Source: an uncultured Candidatus Melainabacteria bacterium
GTDB taxonomy: Bacteria > Cyanobacteriota > Vampirovibrionia > Gastranaerophilales > Gastranaerophilaceae
NCBI GenBank assembly: GCA_934691935.1
Contig: CAKUTH010000007.1
Span: 124,001-188,000 of the forward strand
Direction of reading: 5' to 3'
DNA: 64,000 nucleotides
This document shows positions 16,570-23,631 of the stretch, in pieces (position 1 is the first letter of the stretch; every line of letters begins with the position of its first letter). Both the position numbers and the translations under genes were made by a program. The notes under the pieces were generated by a model. That model worked only from the letters and a program-made list of their open reading frames with translations, was not told where the DNA came from and did no database searches.

Positions 16570-17412
16570 TTGAATAACGGAGTAGAAATTCCTCCAATAG
16601 GATTTGGAGTATTTCGTATGGAGAATTTAGAAGAATGTGAAAAAGCAACGATAGAAGCAATTAAAGCTGGGTACAGGTTGATTGATACAGCAGCAGCTTA
16701 TAAGAACGAAGAAGCCGTTGGTCGTGCTATCAAGAATTGTGGAATTCCTCGTGATGAATTATTTATTACAACTAAATTATGGATAACTGATACGAGTTAC
16801 GAAGGTGCCAAAAGAGGGTTTGAAAAATCCTTGTCTAAATTAGGGTTAGATTATTTGGATTTATATTTAATTCATCAACCATATAATGATTATTATGGAG
16901 CTTGGAGAGCATTGGAAGAACTTTACGAAGAAGGAAAAGTCAGAGCAATAGGGATTGATAATTTTACGCAAGATAGAACTGCTGATTTTATTTTCTTTAA
17001 TAAAATAAAACCAATGGTAAATTTAGTTGAGTGCAATGCATTTTTCCAACGAGAAGATGAAAAGAAATATTTGGATAGCGAAAATATTTTAATGCAAGCT
17101 TGGTCACCACTCGCAGCAGGACAATCAAGACTTTTTGAGAATGAAACATTGTTGCAAATTGCACATAATCATAATAAAACAGTTGCACAAATAGTTCTTC
17201 GATGGTTAGTTCAAAGAGGAATTGTACCTATTGTAAAATCTTCAAATCCAGTAAGAATGAAAGAAAATTTAGATATTTTTGACTTTGAAATTTCTCAATA
17301 CGAAATGGATGAAATTAAAAAATTGGACACTGGTAGAACTTGTTTTATACCAAGAAATACAGGAGAAATTGTGAAAGATTTTCTTGAACATGCAATGGAA
17401 TACAATGTTTAA
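16570..17412 (+). CDS. Aldo/keto reductase, 5' end probably truncated
   Basis: This 280-aa TIM-barrel NADPH reductase keeps all catalytic residues: D39 and Y44 in LIDTAAAYKN, K69 in ITTKLW, H102 in YLIHQP. IVPIVKSSNPVRMKENLDIF binds the cofactor. Normal relatives begin a few residues earlier (M-x-x-x-x-LNNGVEIP). Here the frame opens directly at LNNGVEIPPIGFGVF with only a TTG, no ribosome site and no promoter. The 5' end abuts the LysR remnant exactly where the original start should be. The barrel could still fold, but expression is doubtful. Confidence 0.8.
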   Translation: MNNGVEIPPIGFGVFRMENLEECEKATIEAIKAGYRLIDTAAAYKNEEAVGRAIKNCGIPRDELFITTKLWITDTSYEGAKRGFEKSLSKLGLDYLDLYLIHQPYNDYYGAWRALEELYEEGKVRAIGIDNFTQDRTADFIFFNKIKPMVNLVECNAFFQREDEKKYLDSENILMQAWSPLAAGQSRLFENETLLQIAHNHNKTVAQIVLRWLVQRGIVPIVKSSNPVRMKENLDIFDFEISQYEMDEIKKLDTGRTCFIPRNTGEIVKDFLEHAMEYNV

Positions 17413-17456
17413 TTAAAGTACTCAATAAATTACACCAATTATAAATTATTGCAAAT

Positions 17457-17483
17457 AAAAAAGACCCAGTTTGGGTCTTTTTT
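17457..17483. terminator. Bidirectional terminator between the reductase and tRNA-Leu
   Basis: Perfect 11-bp stem AAAAAAGACCC/GGGTCTTTTTT (17457-17467 with 17473-17483), 5-nt loop, T-run on both strands. Confidence 0.9.
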
Positions 17484-17486
17484 ATT

Positions 17487-17570
17487 TGCCGAAGGCCGGA
17501 CTCGAACCGGCACGTGGTTGCCCACACAAGATTTTGAGTCTAGCACGTCTACCAATTTCATCACTTCGGC
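17487..17570 (-). tRNA. tRNA-Leu (anticodon CAA)
   Basis: On the minus strand the acceptor arms GCCGAAG and CTTCGGC pair and are followed by discriminator A. The anticodon loop CTCAAAA gives CAA, read as Leu (UUG codons). A long variable arm fits class II tRNA-Leu. The T-arm GGTTCGAGTCC is standard. CCA is not encoded. A terminator follows at 17457-17483. Confidence 0.95.
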
Positions 17571-17721
17571 TTATTTAATTGTCACTTCTATATAATAACA
17601 GAAACATTTTAAATTTCAAATATTATTTTTATATTTTTTTAAATTATCCTTTAGCGCCCACTATGATTGATTTATTTTAACTTTTTGTATTTTAAAATTT
17701 TTTCATTAAGAGGATTTATAT

Positions 17722-18495
17722 ATGAAATTTGCAATTATTTTACTCGTTTTCTCTATTTTTTTAACGCCAGTTCATGCTAAAGTCATGGAAGGTGGCGTTT
17801 CTAAAGTTGGCGATATCAATCAAATTGTGGATTCAAACACTAACACTCCCGTTTCTGGCGCAAAAATTTCATTGCCAAAACAGAATTATACGACATACTC
17901 TGACGCTAACGGGACTTTCAACATTGACACTAGGGTAAATGATAACTCTATTTTATCGGTTCAAAAGCAAGGGTACAGACCTTTTTCAATCACTATTAAT
18001 CAAGAAATTGCAAGCAAACCTCTTATTCTTGGAATTGAAAAAAGCAACGCTCAAGATGTCGTAATCTCAACAGAAATGTTTCATCTCGGAGATGACAATT
18101 TTTCCTCAGCATCAGCAAATTCATCAGAATTTAAGGGAAAAGCCATCGGACCTTATTTTTCAAAAACATTTATGATGGCAACAGATGTCCTCAGAAAAGA
18201 AAACTATTTAAAAATTGGCTCGATTATTGGGATTGACACCCTTATTGCTCGTTCTATGAAACAAAATTCTATTCTCAATTCATATTCAAGCCCGCCAGAA
18301 GTCTTTTTTAACGGCAAAAAAATTGCTGAAATACAACTAAACGGCGATAACCAAAGAATTAAACTGCCCAAAAACCTTGTACGTGCTGGGCAAATGAATG
18401 AAATAACTATAAAAACAGGGCATAACCTCAAACAAACTGCCTATATTGACTATGACGATATTGAATTTATGAACTTATCTATACAATCTGAGTAA
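17722..18495 (+). CDS. Exported protein with carboxypeptidase-regulatory-like domain
   Basis: This 257-aa protein has a signal peptide (MKFAIILLVFSIFLTPVHA). Residues about 30-115 look like a CarboxypepD_reg/CNA-B-type beta-sandwich: NTPVSGAKISL, YSDANGTFNIDT, SVQKQGYRPFSI. This domain is common in surface and outer-membrane proteins. The C-terminal half is unique to me; it has a beta-rich pattern ending near residue 254. AGAGGA precedes the ATG. It is convergent with cobO, with a terminator between. Role unknown. Confidence 0.75.
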   Translation: MKFAIILLVFSIFLTPVHAKVMEGGVSKVGDINQIVDSNTNTPVSGAKISLPKQNYTTYSDANGTFNIDTRVNDNSILSVQKQGYRPFSITINQEIASKPLILGIEKSNAQDVVISTEMFHLGDDNFSSASANSSEFKGKAIGPYFSKTFMMATDVLRKENYLKIGSIIGIDTLIARSMKQNSILNSYSSPPEVFFNGKKIAEIQLNGDNQRIKLPKNLVRAGQMNEITIKTGHNLKQTAYIDYDDIEFMNLSIQSE

Positions 18496-18510
18496 ATTTT
18501 TTTATTAAGT

Positions 18511-18548
18511 AAAAAAAACGGGCTTTCTGAAAATCAGATTACCCGCTA
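18511..18548 (-). terminator. Terminator of cobO
   Basis: On the minus strand, CGGG-TAA-TCTGA-TTTT-CAGA-AAG-CCCG forms a bulged hairpin, followed by eight T. Confidence 0.65.
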
Positions 18549-18600
18549 TTTCATTTTCTGAAACAAAAAGGATTTACATTAAAACTTTCCTCAAATCTCC

Positions 18601-19134
18601 CTAATACTCAATCCCTTGTCTTGCCATAACACCTATATCAAAATAATGTTTGATAGGTTTCATCTCTGTAACAAGATGTGCCATAGCCTTTAATTCAGGG
18701 TGAGCATAGCGTCCAGTTAGGACGATTTCAAGGTTTTCTGGTTTGTGAAGTAACGCATCTTTCACATCAGAAACCTTAATCATGTTCATTGCCGTACAAA
18801 TGTTAATCTCATCCAAGATGATTAACTGGTACTCTCCCGAGTTGATAGCTTTTTTCGCAAACTCCCAACCCTTTTTCGCTTCTTTGTAGTCTTCCATACA
18901 TACGTTATGAGAATAGCAAACTCTGTCCATACCAAACTGAACAACTTCCAAATTAGGTAAAAACTTTGTAGATGCCGACAATTCTCCGTATGATGTCGCA
19001 CTATCACCTTTTGTAAATTGGATAATTAGGACTTTCCAACCGTGGCCCAAAGCTCTAAGAGCTAAACCCAAAGATGCAGTTGTTTTTCCTTTGCCATCAC
19101 CTGTGTAAATTTGAATATAACCATGTTCTAACAC
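18601..19134 (-). CDS. cobO: Cob(I)yrinic acid a,c-diamide adenosyltransferase
   Basis: This CobO/BtuR (CobA)-type enzyme adds the adenosyl group to corrinoids, giving coenzyme B12. The protein is 177 aa. IQIYTGDGKGKTTASLGLAL is the family P-loop near the N-terminus, and LIILDEINICTAMNM is the Walker-B-like segment. The end, GVMARQGIEY, is the usual C-terminus. A GTG start at 19134 is chosen because GGAGG lies 9 nt upstream; a TTG at 19140 is too close to it. No other B12 gene is near, and no B12-box riboswitch was seen, so cobalamin salvage is the likely use. Confidence 0.93.
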   Translation of the reverse strand: MLEHGYIQIYTGDGKGKTTASLGLALRALGHGWKVLIIQFTKGDSATSYGELSASTKFLPNLEVVQFGMDRVCYSHNVCMEDYKEAKKGWEFAKKAINSGEYQLIILDEINICTAMNMIKVSDVKDALLHKPENLEIVLTGRYAHPELKAMAHLVTEMKPIKHYFDIGVMARQGIEY

Positions 19135-19140
19135 TATCAA

Positions 19141-19611
19141 CTACCTCCAAAAAGTTCCTCTATCCTTATTTTAACTTATAGACCAAAAGGTTTAATCGTT
19201 CTAAGGGTGGATTATTTTCTAGAACGAAGGATTTACTTCCTTCTCCAGATTCGTATATTCATAATAGGATAAAATAAAAAAAAAGAAACAGTAAACGACT
19301 CATCCATGCCAATCTTTTTACAATTAATTTTTTCTAAAACTAAAGAATGCCAGTTAGGTTGAATTTCCGAATAAAAAATAAAAACCCAAAAAATTTACAT
19401 AATTTTTGTTAAGCAAATATTAAAAACTCTTGCATTACTAAAAAACATCTAAAGCATGGGTATTTTGCCCAAAATTTGTATTGTGAATATTATTAATAAA
19501 AAGGGAATAATTAAATTGTATATATTAACAATTGTAACAAATTTCTAAACATGTGAAATTGGGCTATTTTAATAACGTTTACATGTTTAAGAGAGTAAAA
19601 AGAGAGCAAAA
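19141..19611. other. 470-bp gap with inverted repeats
   Basis: There is no credible ORF here. Near cobO are two short inverted repeats: TCGTTCTA/TAGAACGA (19197-19228) and GAAGGA/TCCTTC just after it. They could structure the cobO leader. Near the next gene is a perfect 9-bp inverted repeat TAAACATGT/ACATGTTTA (19546-19554 and 19581-19589). Each arm contains the palindrome ACATGT, a possible operator. The remainder is AT-rich without visible signals. Confidence 0.45.
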
Positions 19612-21186
19612 ATGACAACACCAGGACTTCAAAAACTGAATATTCCTAAAAAAACAAACGTATCTCCAAAAGCTGCGATTGCTAACAACTTGCGTTCTCA
19701 AGGTGTTGCGCAAGGCACATCTTGGGGTATTTTTGCTCAGCGTACATCAATCGGACTCGGTATTCATAACAACAATAGATTATTCAACAGCTCATCTATC
19801 AGAGCAACTCGTCATGAATTGAACGACAACAGAATACTTCTAAACAATAATATTAGAAATGGACACGTTCATAGCAATAATGGCGACAATACTATGAACA
19901 AGTTTATGGCTGGCATGATGGCAATGAACATGATAGGACAACTAGGAGCAAACATTGCAGACACAGTTAAGAGTACAAAATCTAGTGATAAAGCTGACAA
20001 AAAAGATGGTGCAGGAAATCTTGATAACAACTGGCAAAGCAGATTTGATACAAACAAGTTTAAAATGACATCCAAACTACAAAAAGCTACATCATTTACA
20101 TCTATTAATAATATTGAAAAACAAGCTGATGAAAAGCTAGGAAACTTCCAAGAAGAATATTCTAAAACTGGAACGACAACCATTGCTGGTATAGATGAAG
20201 CGCTTAAATCAGATAATGTCAAAGATGGTTTAACTTTGGCTGGTGTCAATATTGACACTTCTAAGTTGGAATTAAGCAATTTGAAAATTAACGTTGATGA
20301 TTTATCGACATTAGACGATGCTTTAAAAACAATGGATGCAGATATCGAAAAAGCCAACAAATTTATATCTGAGGACTTGACAAAAGGTATTGAAACGTTA
20401 ACTACTAAAGGTGGAGAAATCCAACAACAAATTGGCACATTAGAAGCTAATTTGAAGGCAGCAGAACAGGCGGAAGCAAATAATCAAACTGTAAGTCCAT
20501 CATCAACTGAAATTAAAGCTGAAATTCAAAAACTAAAAGAACAAAAGCAACAGATAGAAGATGCTAAAAAAGCTCTATCTGAAGGTGGAACCGTTAGAAG
20601 CGGTGTTGATCAACTTATCAAGGATTTAGAAGCTAAACAAAATGAAATTGGTGATATAAAACAAGTAAAAACAGATTTAGCCGATAAAAAATATCAGGTT
20701 GCTCAACAGTTGAAAAAAGATGTCGAAGAAACTCAAAATAAACTCAACAAACTTGAAAATAAAATTAATAAAGCAAAAAACAATGACGAAAAAAATAAAT
20801 TAATAAAAGAATTTAACGGTTTAGTTGACAAACTCGAAGGTTTCAAGCCAGAACTTGAACAAGCGGGTAACGAACCTATTAAAAATTCTAAAGGCAAAGA
20901 AATAGATTTGAGTAAACTTGAAATTGGTACATATAAAAAGAAAGAGGAAGTTTCCAACGGTTCTTCTGACAGCTCTTCTAATAGACTACATGATTCATTG
21001 TCAAATGTATTAAATGTAAATTTAGACTTAAAGGACCCAGACGGAACCATAACAATCGGTGACAAAAAATACATACCAGTTGGAAATCAATATATGTGTA
21101 ACGGACAATTTGTTTCTAGAGATTTTGTACTACAAATGCAAGCTCAACAATTGCAAACACATGACTTTAAGATATCTTTACAATAA
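19612..21186 (+). CDS. Large coiled-coil protein, lineage-type hypothetical
   Basis: This 524-aa protein of unknown function is low in hydrophobics. Residues 1-95 are Asn/Arg-rich and polar. A Met-rich stretch, MNKFMAGMMAMNMIGQLGAN, covers about 101-120 and could be a short amphipathic or membrane-active helix. From about 230 to 440 there are long charged heptad-like helices (for example KLEEKx and QxLKKD patterns) that should form coiled coil. The end is a small Gly/Asp-rich module near 470-500. There is no signal peptide. The gene has a large upstream region with a palindromic repeat, so it is probably regulated. It may be a structural or secreted effector-like protein, but nothing proves this. 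Confidence 0.6.
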   Translation: MTTPGLQKLNIPKKTNVSPKAAIANNLRSQGVAQGTSWGIFAQRTSIGLGIHNNNRLFNSSSIRATRHELNDNRILLNNNIRNGHVHSNNGDNTMNKFMAGMMAMNMIGQLGANIADTVKSTKSSDKADKKDGAGNLDNNWQSRFDTNKFKMTSKLQKATSFTSINNIEKQADEKLGNFQEEYSKTGTTTIAGIDEALKSDNVKDGLTLAGVNIDTSKLELSNLKINVDDLSTLDDALKTMDADIEKANKFISEDLTKGIETLTTKGGEIQQQIGTLEANLKAAEQAEANNQTVSPSSTEIKAEIQKLKEQKQQIEDAKKALSEGGTVRSGVDQLIKDLEAKQNEIGDIKQVKTDLADKKYQVAQQLKKDVEETQNKLNKLENKINKAKNNDEKNKLIKEFNGLVDKLEGFKPELEQAGNEPIKNSKGKEIDLSKLEIGTYKKKEEVSNGSSDSSSNRLHDSLSNVLNVNLDLKDPDGTITIGDKKYIPVGNQYMCNGQFVSRDFVLQMQAQQLQTHDFKISLQ

Positions 21187-21188
21187 AC

Positions 21189-21217
21189 TTTACATTTCTA
21201 ATCAAGTACGATATAAT
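21189..21217 (+). promoter_or_regulatory. Promoter of rimP-nusA
   Basis: TTTACA (21189-21194), 17 nt, TATAAT (21212-21217). It begins 3 nt after the stop of the coiled-coil gene. Transcription should start near 21224. Confidence 0.85.
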
Positions 21218-21244
21218 ACGGACATAGGCAGTATTGCCACAGAC

Positions 21245-21273
21245 AAAAAGAACGAGATTTCTCGTTCTTTTTT
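21245..21273 (+). terminator. Leader terminator (attenuator) before rimP
   Basis: Perfect stem AAAAAGAACGAG/CTCGTTCTTTTT with loop ATTT and a T-run (21245-21273). It sits between the rimP promoter and the rimP start. A GGCA/TGCC mini-hairpin lies just before it. It could end transcripts prematurely and give NusA-responsive control of the operon, as reported for nusA operons in other bacteria. The position is seen; the regulation is inferred. Confidence 0.75.
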
Positions 21274-21308
21274 CAATTATATAAGAGCAGTTTTAGAAAG
21301 GGTAGATT

Positions 21309-21791
21309 ATGAAACACGAAATCAACAGGCATGAGATTTTAGAAAAAATCACTCCGCTTATCGAAAATACAGCTATGCGTTTTGGGTACATACCTATTGA
21401 AATCGAGTTTGTAAAAGAAAGCCACCGTTGGTTTTTGAGGATTTACCTTTACTCAAAAGAAAAAGATGTCACGCTTGACGATTGCGAAAACGTTACAAGA
21501 AGTCTATCTGATTTTTTGGATGAGCTTATTCCCGTCAAATATTTTTTAGAAGTTTCTTCACCTGGGTTAGAGAGAAAATTTAAGTCGGACAAAGAATTTA
21601 CATATTTCAATGGCAGACGCATCAGCTTAAAGCTAAAAACTCCGCTTGAAGGCGAAGAAGAAAAAATATTTAAAGGAGAAATCCTTGATTTTAATGAAAC
21701 AGAAGGCTTAAAGTTCTTCCGCTTTGACGATGGAAAAGAACTCCAAATCCCTCGAGAAAATATTCAGTCTGCGAAACTGTATATTGACTAA
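21309..21791 (+). CDS. rimP: Ribosome maturation factor RimP
   Basis: This 160-aa protein is required for 30S subunit maturation. The N-terminal alpha/beta domain includes IEFVKESHRWFLRIYL, TLDDCENVTRSLSDFLDE and the family hallmark FLEVSSPGLER. A C-terminal SH3-like domain includes FRFDDGKELQIP. AAAGGG precedes the ATG. It is the first gene of the rimP-nusA operon, but repeat element C with its own gene is wedged between the two. Confidence 0.96.
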   Translation: MKHEINRHEILEKITPLIENTAMRFGYIPIEIEFVKESHRWFLRIYLYSKEKDVTLDDCENVTRSLSDFLDELIPVKYFLEVSSPGLERKFKSDKEFTYFNGRRISLKLKTPLEGEEEKIFKGEILDFNETEGLKFFRFDDGKELQIPRENIQSAKLYID

Positions 21792-21793
21792 CA

Positions 21794-22245
21794 CAGGTAA
21801 TAAGGTAACAGGGTAATAAGGTAATAAGATTTTTACGAAAGGTGACTTATGTTCCATAAAAATTTAGAAGTTTGGAAAAAATCTATAGAATTTGTTAAGG
21901 ATATATATCTGATTACTAAAGAATTTCCACAAGATGAAAAATTTGGATTAGTTTCTCAGATGCGTAGAGCAGCAGTATCTATACCATCCAATATTGCAGA
22001 GGGAAACGCAAGAATGTCATCAAAAGATACTTCTAGATTTATTGATATCGCTATCGGTTCTATAGCCGAACTTGATACACAAATAATAATTTCTAAAGAA
22101 CTTGGATTTATAAACGAAGAAAATCTTTTATTAGAAAAACTTCAGAAAATTAATGCAATGGCAATAGGTTTAAGAAAAAGTTTGACCAATACTACTAATT
22201 GAAACGTTCTTATTTCCCTATTACCTTATTCACTTATTCACTAAG
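21794..22245 (+). repeat. Repeat element C, inverted arms enclosing a gene
   Basis: The left arm (21794-21829) is built of GTAATAAG/GTAACAGG units and begins right after the rimP stop. The right arm (22209-22245) is their complement (CTATTACC, CTTATTCA units). Between them lies only the four-helix-bundle gene. The whole unit sits in the normally compact rimP-nusA junction, so it is most simply an insertion. Confidence 0.8.
21849..22202 (+). CDS. Four-helix-bundle protein (S23/IVS family)
   Basis: This 117-aa all-helical protein belongs to the family first known from ORFs in 23S rRNA intervening sequences, related in fold to the Avd accessory proteins of diversity-generating retroelements. 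The hallmark is FGLVSQMRRAAVSIPSNIAE, then GNARMS. An N-terminal VWKKSIEFVKDIY and a C-terminal GSIAELDTQIIISKELG complete the pattern. The fold is a pentameric helical bundle with a basic surface suited to nucleic acid (family knowledge). AAAGGTG precedes the ATG. The gene is flanked by inverted repeat arms and interrupts rimP-nusA. Its function is unproven. Confidence 0.92.
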   Translation: MFHKNLEVWKKSIEFVKDIYLITKEFPQDEKFGLVSQMRRAAVSIPSNIAEGNARMSSKDTSRFIDIAIGSIAELDTQIIISKELGFINEENLLLEKLQKINAMAIGLRKSLTNTTN

Positions 22246-22274
22246 AATACTCAATCAACGAAAGGAAAATAAAC

Positions 22275-23516
22275 ATGATTAAAATTGGAACAGCATTATT
22301 TGAAGCATGCGAAGAACTTGAAAGAGAAAGAGGTATATCTAAAGATGTACTTATCGCATCGCTTTGCGACGCTATGGTTGCAGCTTACAAAAAACACATG
22401 AAATTACCAAAAGAAGTTACAAACATCGAAGCTATTCTTGATGAACAATCTGGCGAAATCGGCGTTTTCAGCACAAAACTTGTTGTTGATGAAGTTGAAG
22501 ACCCTGATACTCAAATAACACTACATGACGCGCAAGAAATCGTTGAAGATGTTGAAGTTGGCGACGAAATCAAAATAGAAGTTACTCCTGAACAATTCGG
22601 ACGTATCGCTGCTCAATCTGCTAAACAAGTAATCACTCAACGTATTAGAGAAGCTGAAAGAAATTTGGTACTTAACGAATTCTTAGATAAAAAAGGCACA
22701 CTTACAACTGGTATTATCCAACGTGTAGAAAACAGAAATGTTATCGTTAACATCGGTAAAACCGACGCAATTATGCCTCAAAAAGAACAAATCCCAGGAG
22801 AATACTACAAACCTGGTAACAGAATAAGAGTTTTTGTTCTTAACGTAAAAGAAACAACAAGATTGCCTCAGGTTATCGTTTCTCATGCTCACGCTGAAAT
22901 CGTTAGAGAATTGTTTGAACTTGAAGTTCCTGAAATCGAAGACGGTATCGTTGAAATCAAATCAATTTCTCGTGAAGCTGGCTACAGAACAAAAATTGCA
23001 GTTTGGTCTAACGATCCAGAAGTTGATTCAGTTGGCGCTTGTATCGGACCTCGCGGTAGCAGAATTCAAACTATTGTTTCAGAACTTAAAAATGAAAAAA
23101 TTGATATTGTAAGATATTCTGAAGACCCTGTTGAATACATCGTTAACGCACTTTCTCCAGCTAGAGTAGTTTCTGTTGACATCTTGGCTAACGACGAAAA
23201 CGCTCACGAAGCTATGGTTGTCGTTCCTGATGATCAATTGTCATTGGCTATCGGTAGAGAAGGTCAAAACGTAAGATTGGCTCACAAACTTACTGGTTGG
23301 AAAATAGATATTAAGAGCGTTTCTCAAATGGAAAAGGCTGAAGCTGCTAACTTCCAAAACTACGAAGAACCTGCTGAAGCAACTGACGAGTTTGAAGATG
23401 ATCAACAAGATGAACTTCAACAAGAAATTGAAGAAGAAATGAATCAACAAGCTCTTGATGAAGAAGATCTTCAACAAGAAGATACAACTGAAGAAGTTGA
23501 AGAAACAGAAGAATAA
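22275..23516 (+). CDS. nusA: Transcription termination/antitermination factor NusA
   Basis: NusA binds RNA polymerase and modulates pausing, termination and antitermination. The protein is 413 aa. An N-terminal polymerase-binding domain covers about 1-130. An S1 domain begins near 136 (GTLTTGIIQRVENRNVIVNI). Two KH domains follow, with GPRGSRIQ near 258-265 and IGREGQNVRLA near 325. The C-terminus is a low-complexity Glu/Gln-rich acidic tail of about 50 residues instead of E. coli-type acidic repeats. A ribosome site (AAAGGA) lies just after the right arm of repeat C. A terminator follows at 23543. Confidence 0.97.
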   Translation: MIKIGTALFEACEELERERGISKDVLIASLCDAMVAAYKKHMKLPKEVTNIEAILDEQSGEIGVFSTKLVVDEVEDPDTQITLHDAQEIVEDVEVGDEIKIEVTPEQFGRIAAQSAKQVITQRIREAERNLVLNEFLDKKGTLTTGIIQRVENRNVIVNIGKTDAIMPQKEQIPGEYYKPGNRIRVFVLNVKETTRLPQVIVSHAHAEIVRELFELEVPEIEDGIVEIKSISREAGYRTKIAVWSNDPEVDSVGACIGPRGSRIQTIVSELKNEKIDIVRYSEDPVEYIVNALSPARVVSVDILANDENAHEAMVVVPDDQLSLAIGREGQNVRLAHKLTGWKIDIKSVSQMEKAEAANFQNYEEPAEATDEFEDDQQDELQQEIEEEMNQQALDEEDLQQEDTTEEVEETEE

Positions 23517-23542
23517 TTAATTATTTATTCATAAACAAAGAA

Positions 23543-23570
23543 TGGGGCTCGATAATTGAGCCTCATTTTT
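23543..23570 (+). terminator. Terminator of nusA
   Basis: Stem TGGGGCTC/GAGCCTCA with a 7-nt loop, followed by a T-run; 26 nt after the nusA stop. Confidence 0.85.
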
Positions 23571-23575
23571 AATAT

Positions 23576-23607
23576 TAAAAAAGGACGGAATTTTAATATT
23601 CCGTCCC
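23576..23607 (-). terminator. Terminator of groES-groEL
   Basis: Read on the minus strand, GGGACGGAAT/ATTCCGTCC with a short loop, followed by six T; just past the groEL stop. Confidence 0.85.
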
Positions 23608-23631
23608 TTTATCTTTATTATTAAGTTTGGA

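Noticed and set aside
19135..19320. Cobalamin riboswitch upstream of cobO
   Set aside because: There are inverted repeats, but no B12 box (GCCACTG-type) or adenosylcobalamin-riboswitch core was recognised.
19869..20438. 189-aa minus-strand ORF opposite the coiled-coil gene
   Set aside because: It is an antisense shadow of the low-complexity coding frame. It has no ribosome site and no family resemblance. The same holds for long antisense frames opposite gyrB, groEL, pyrG and pyrF.
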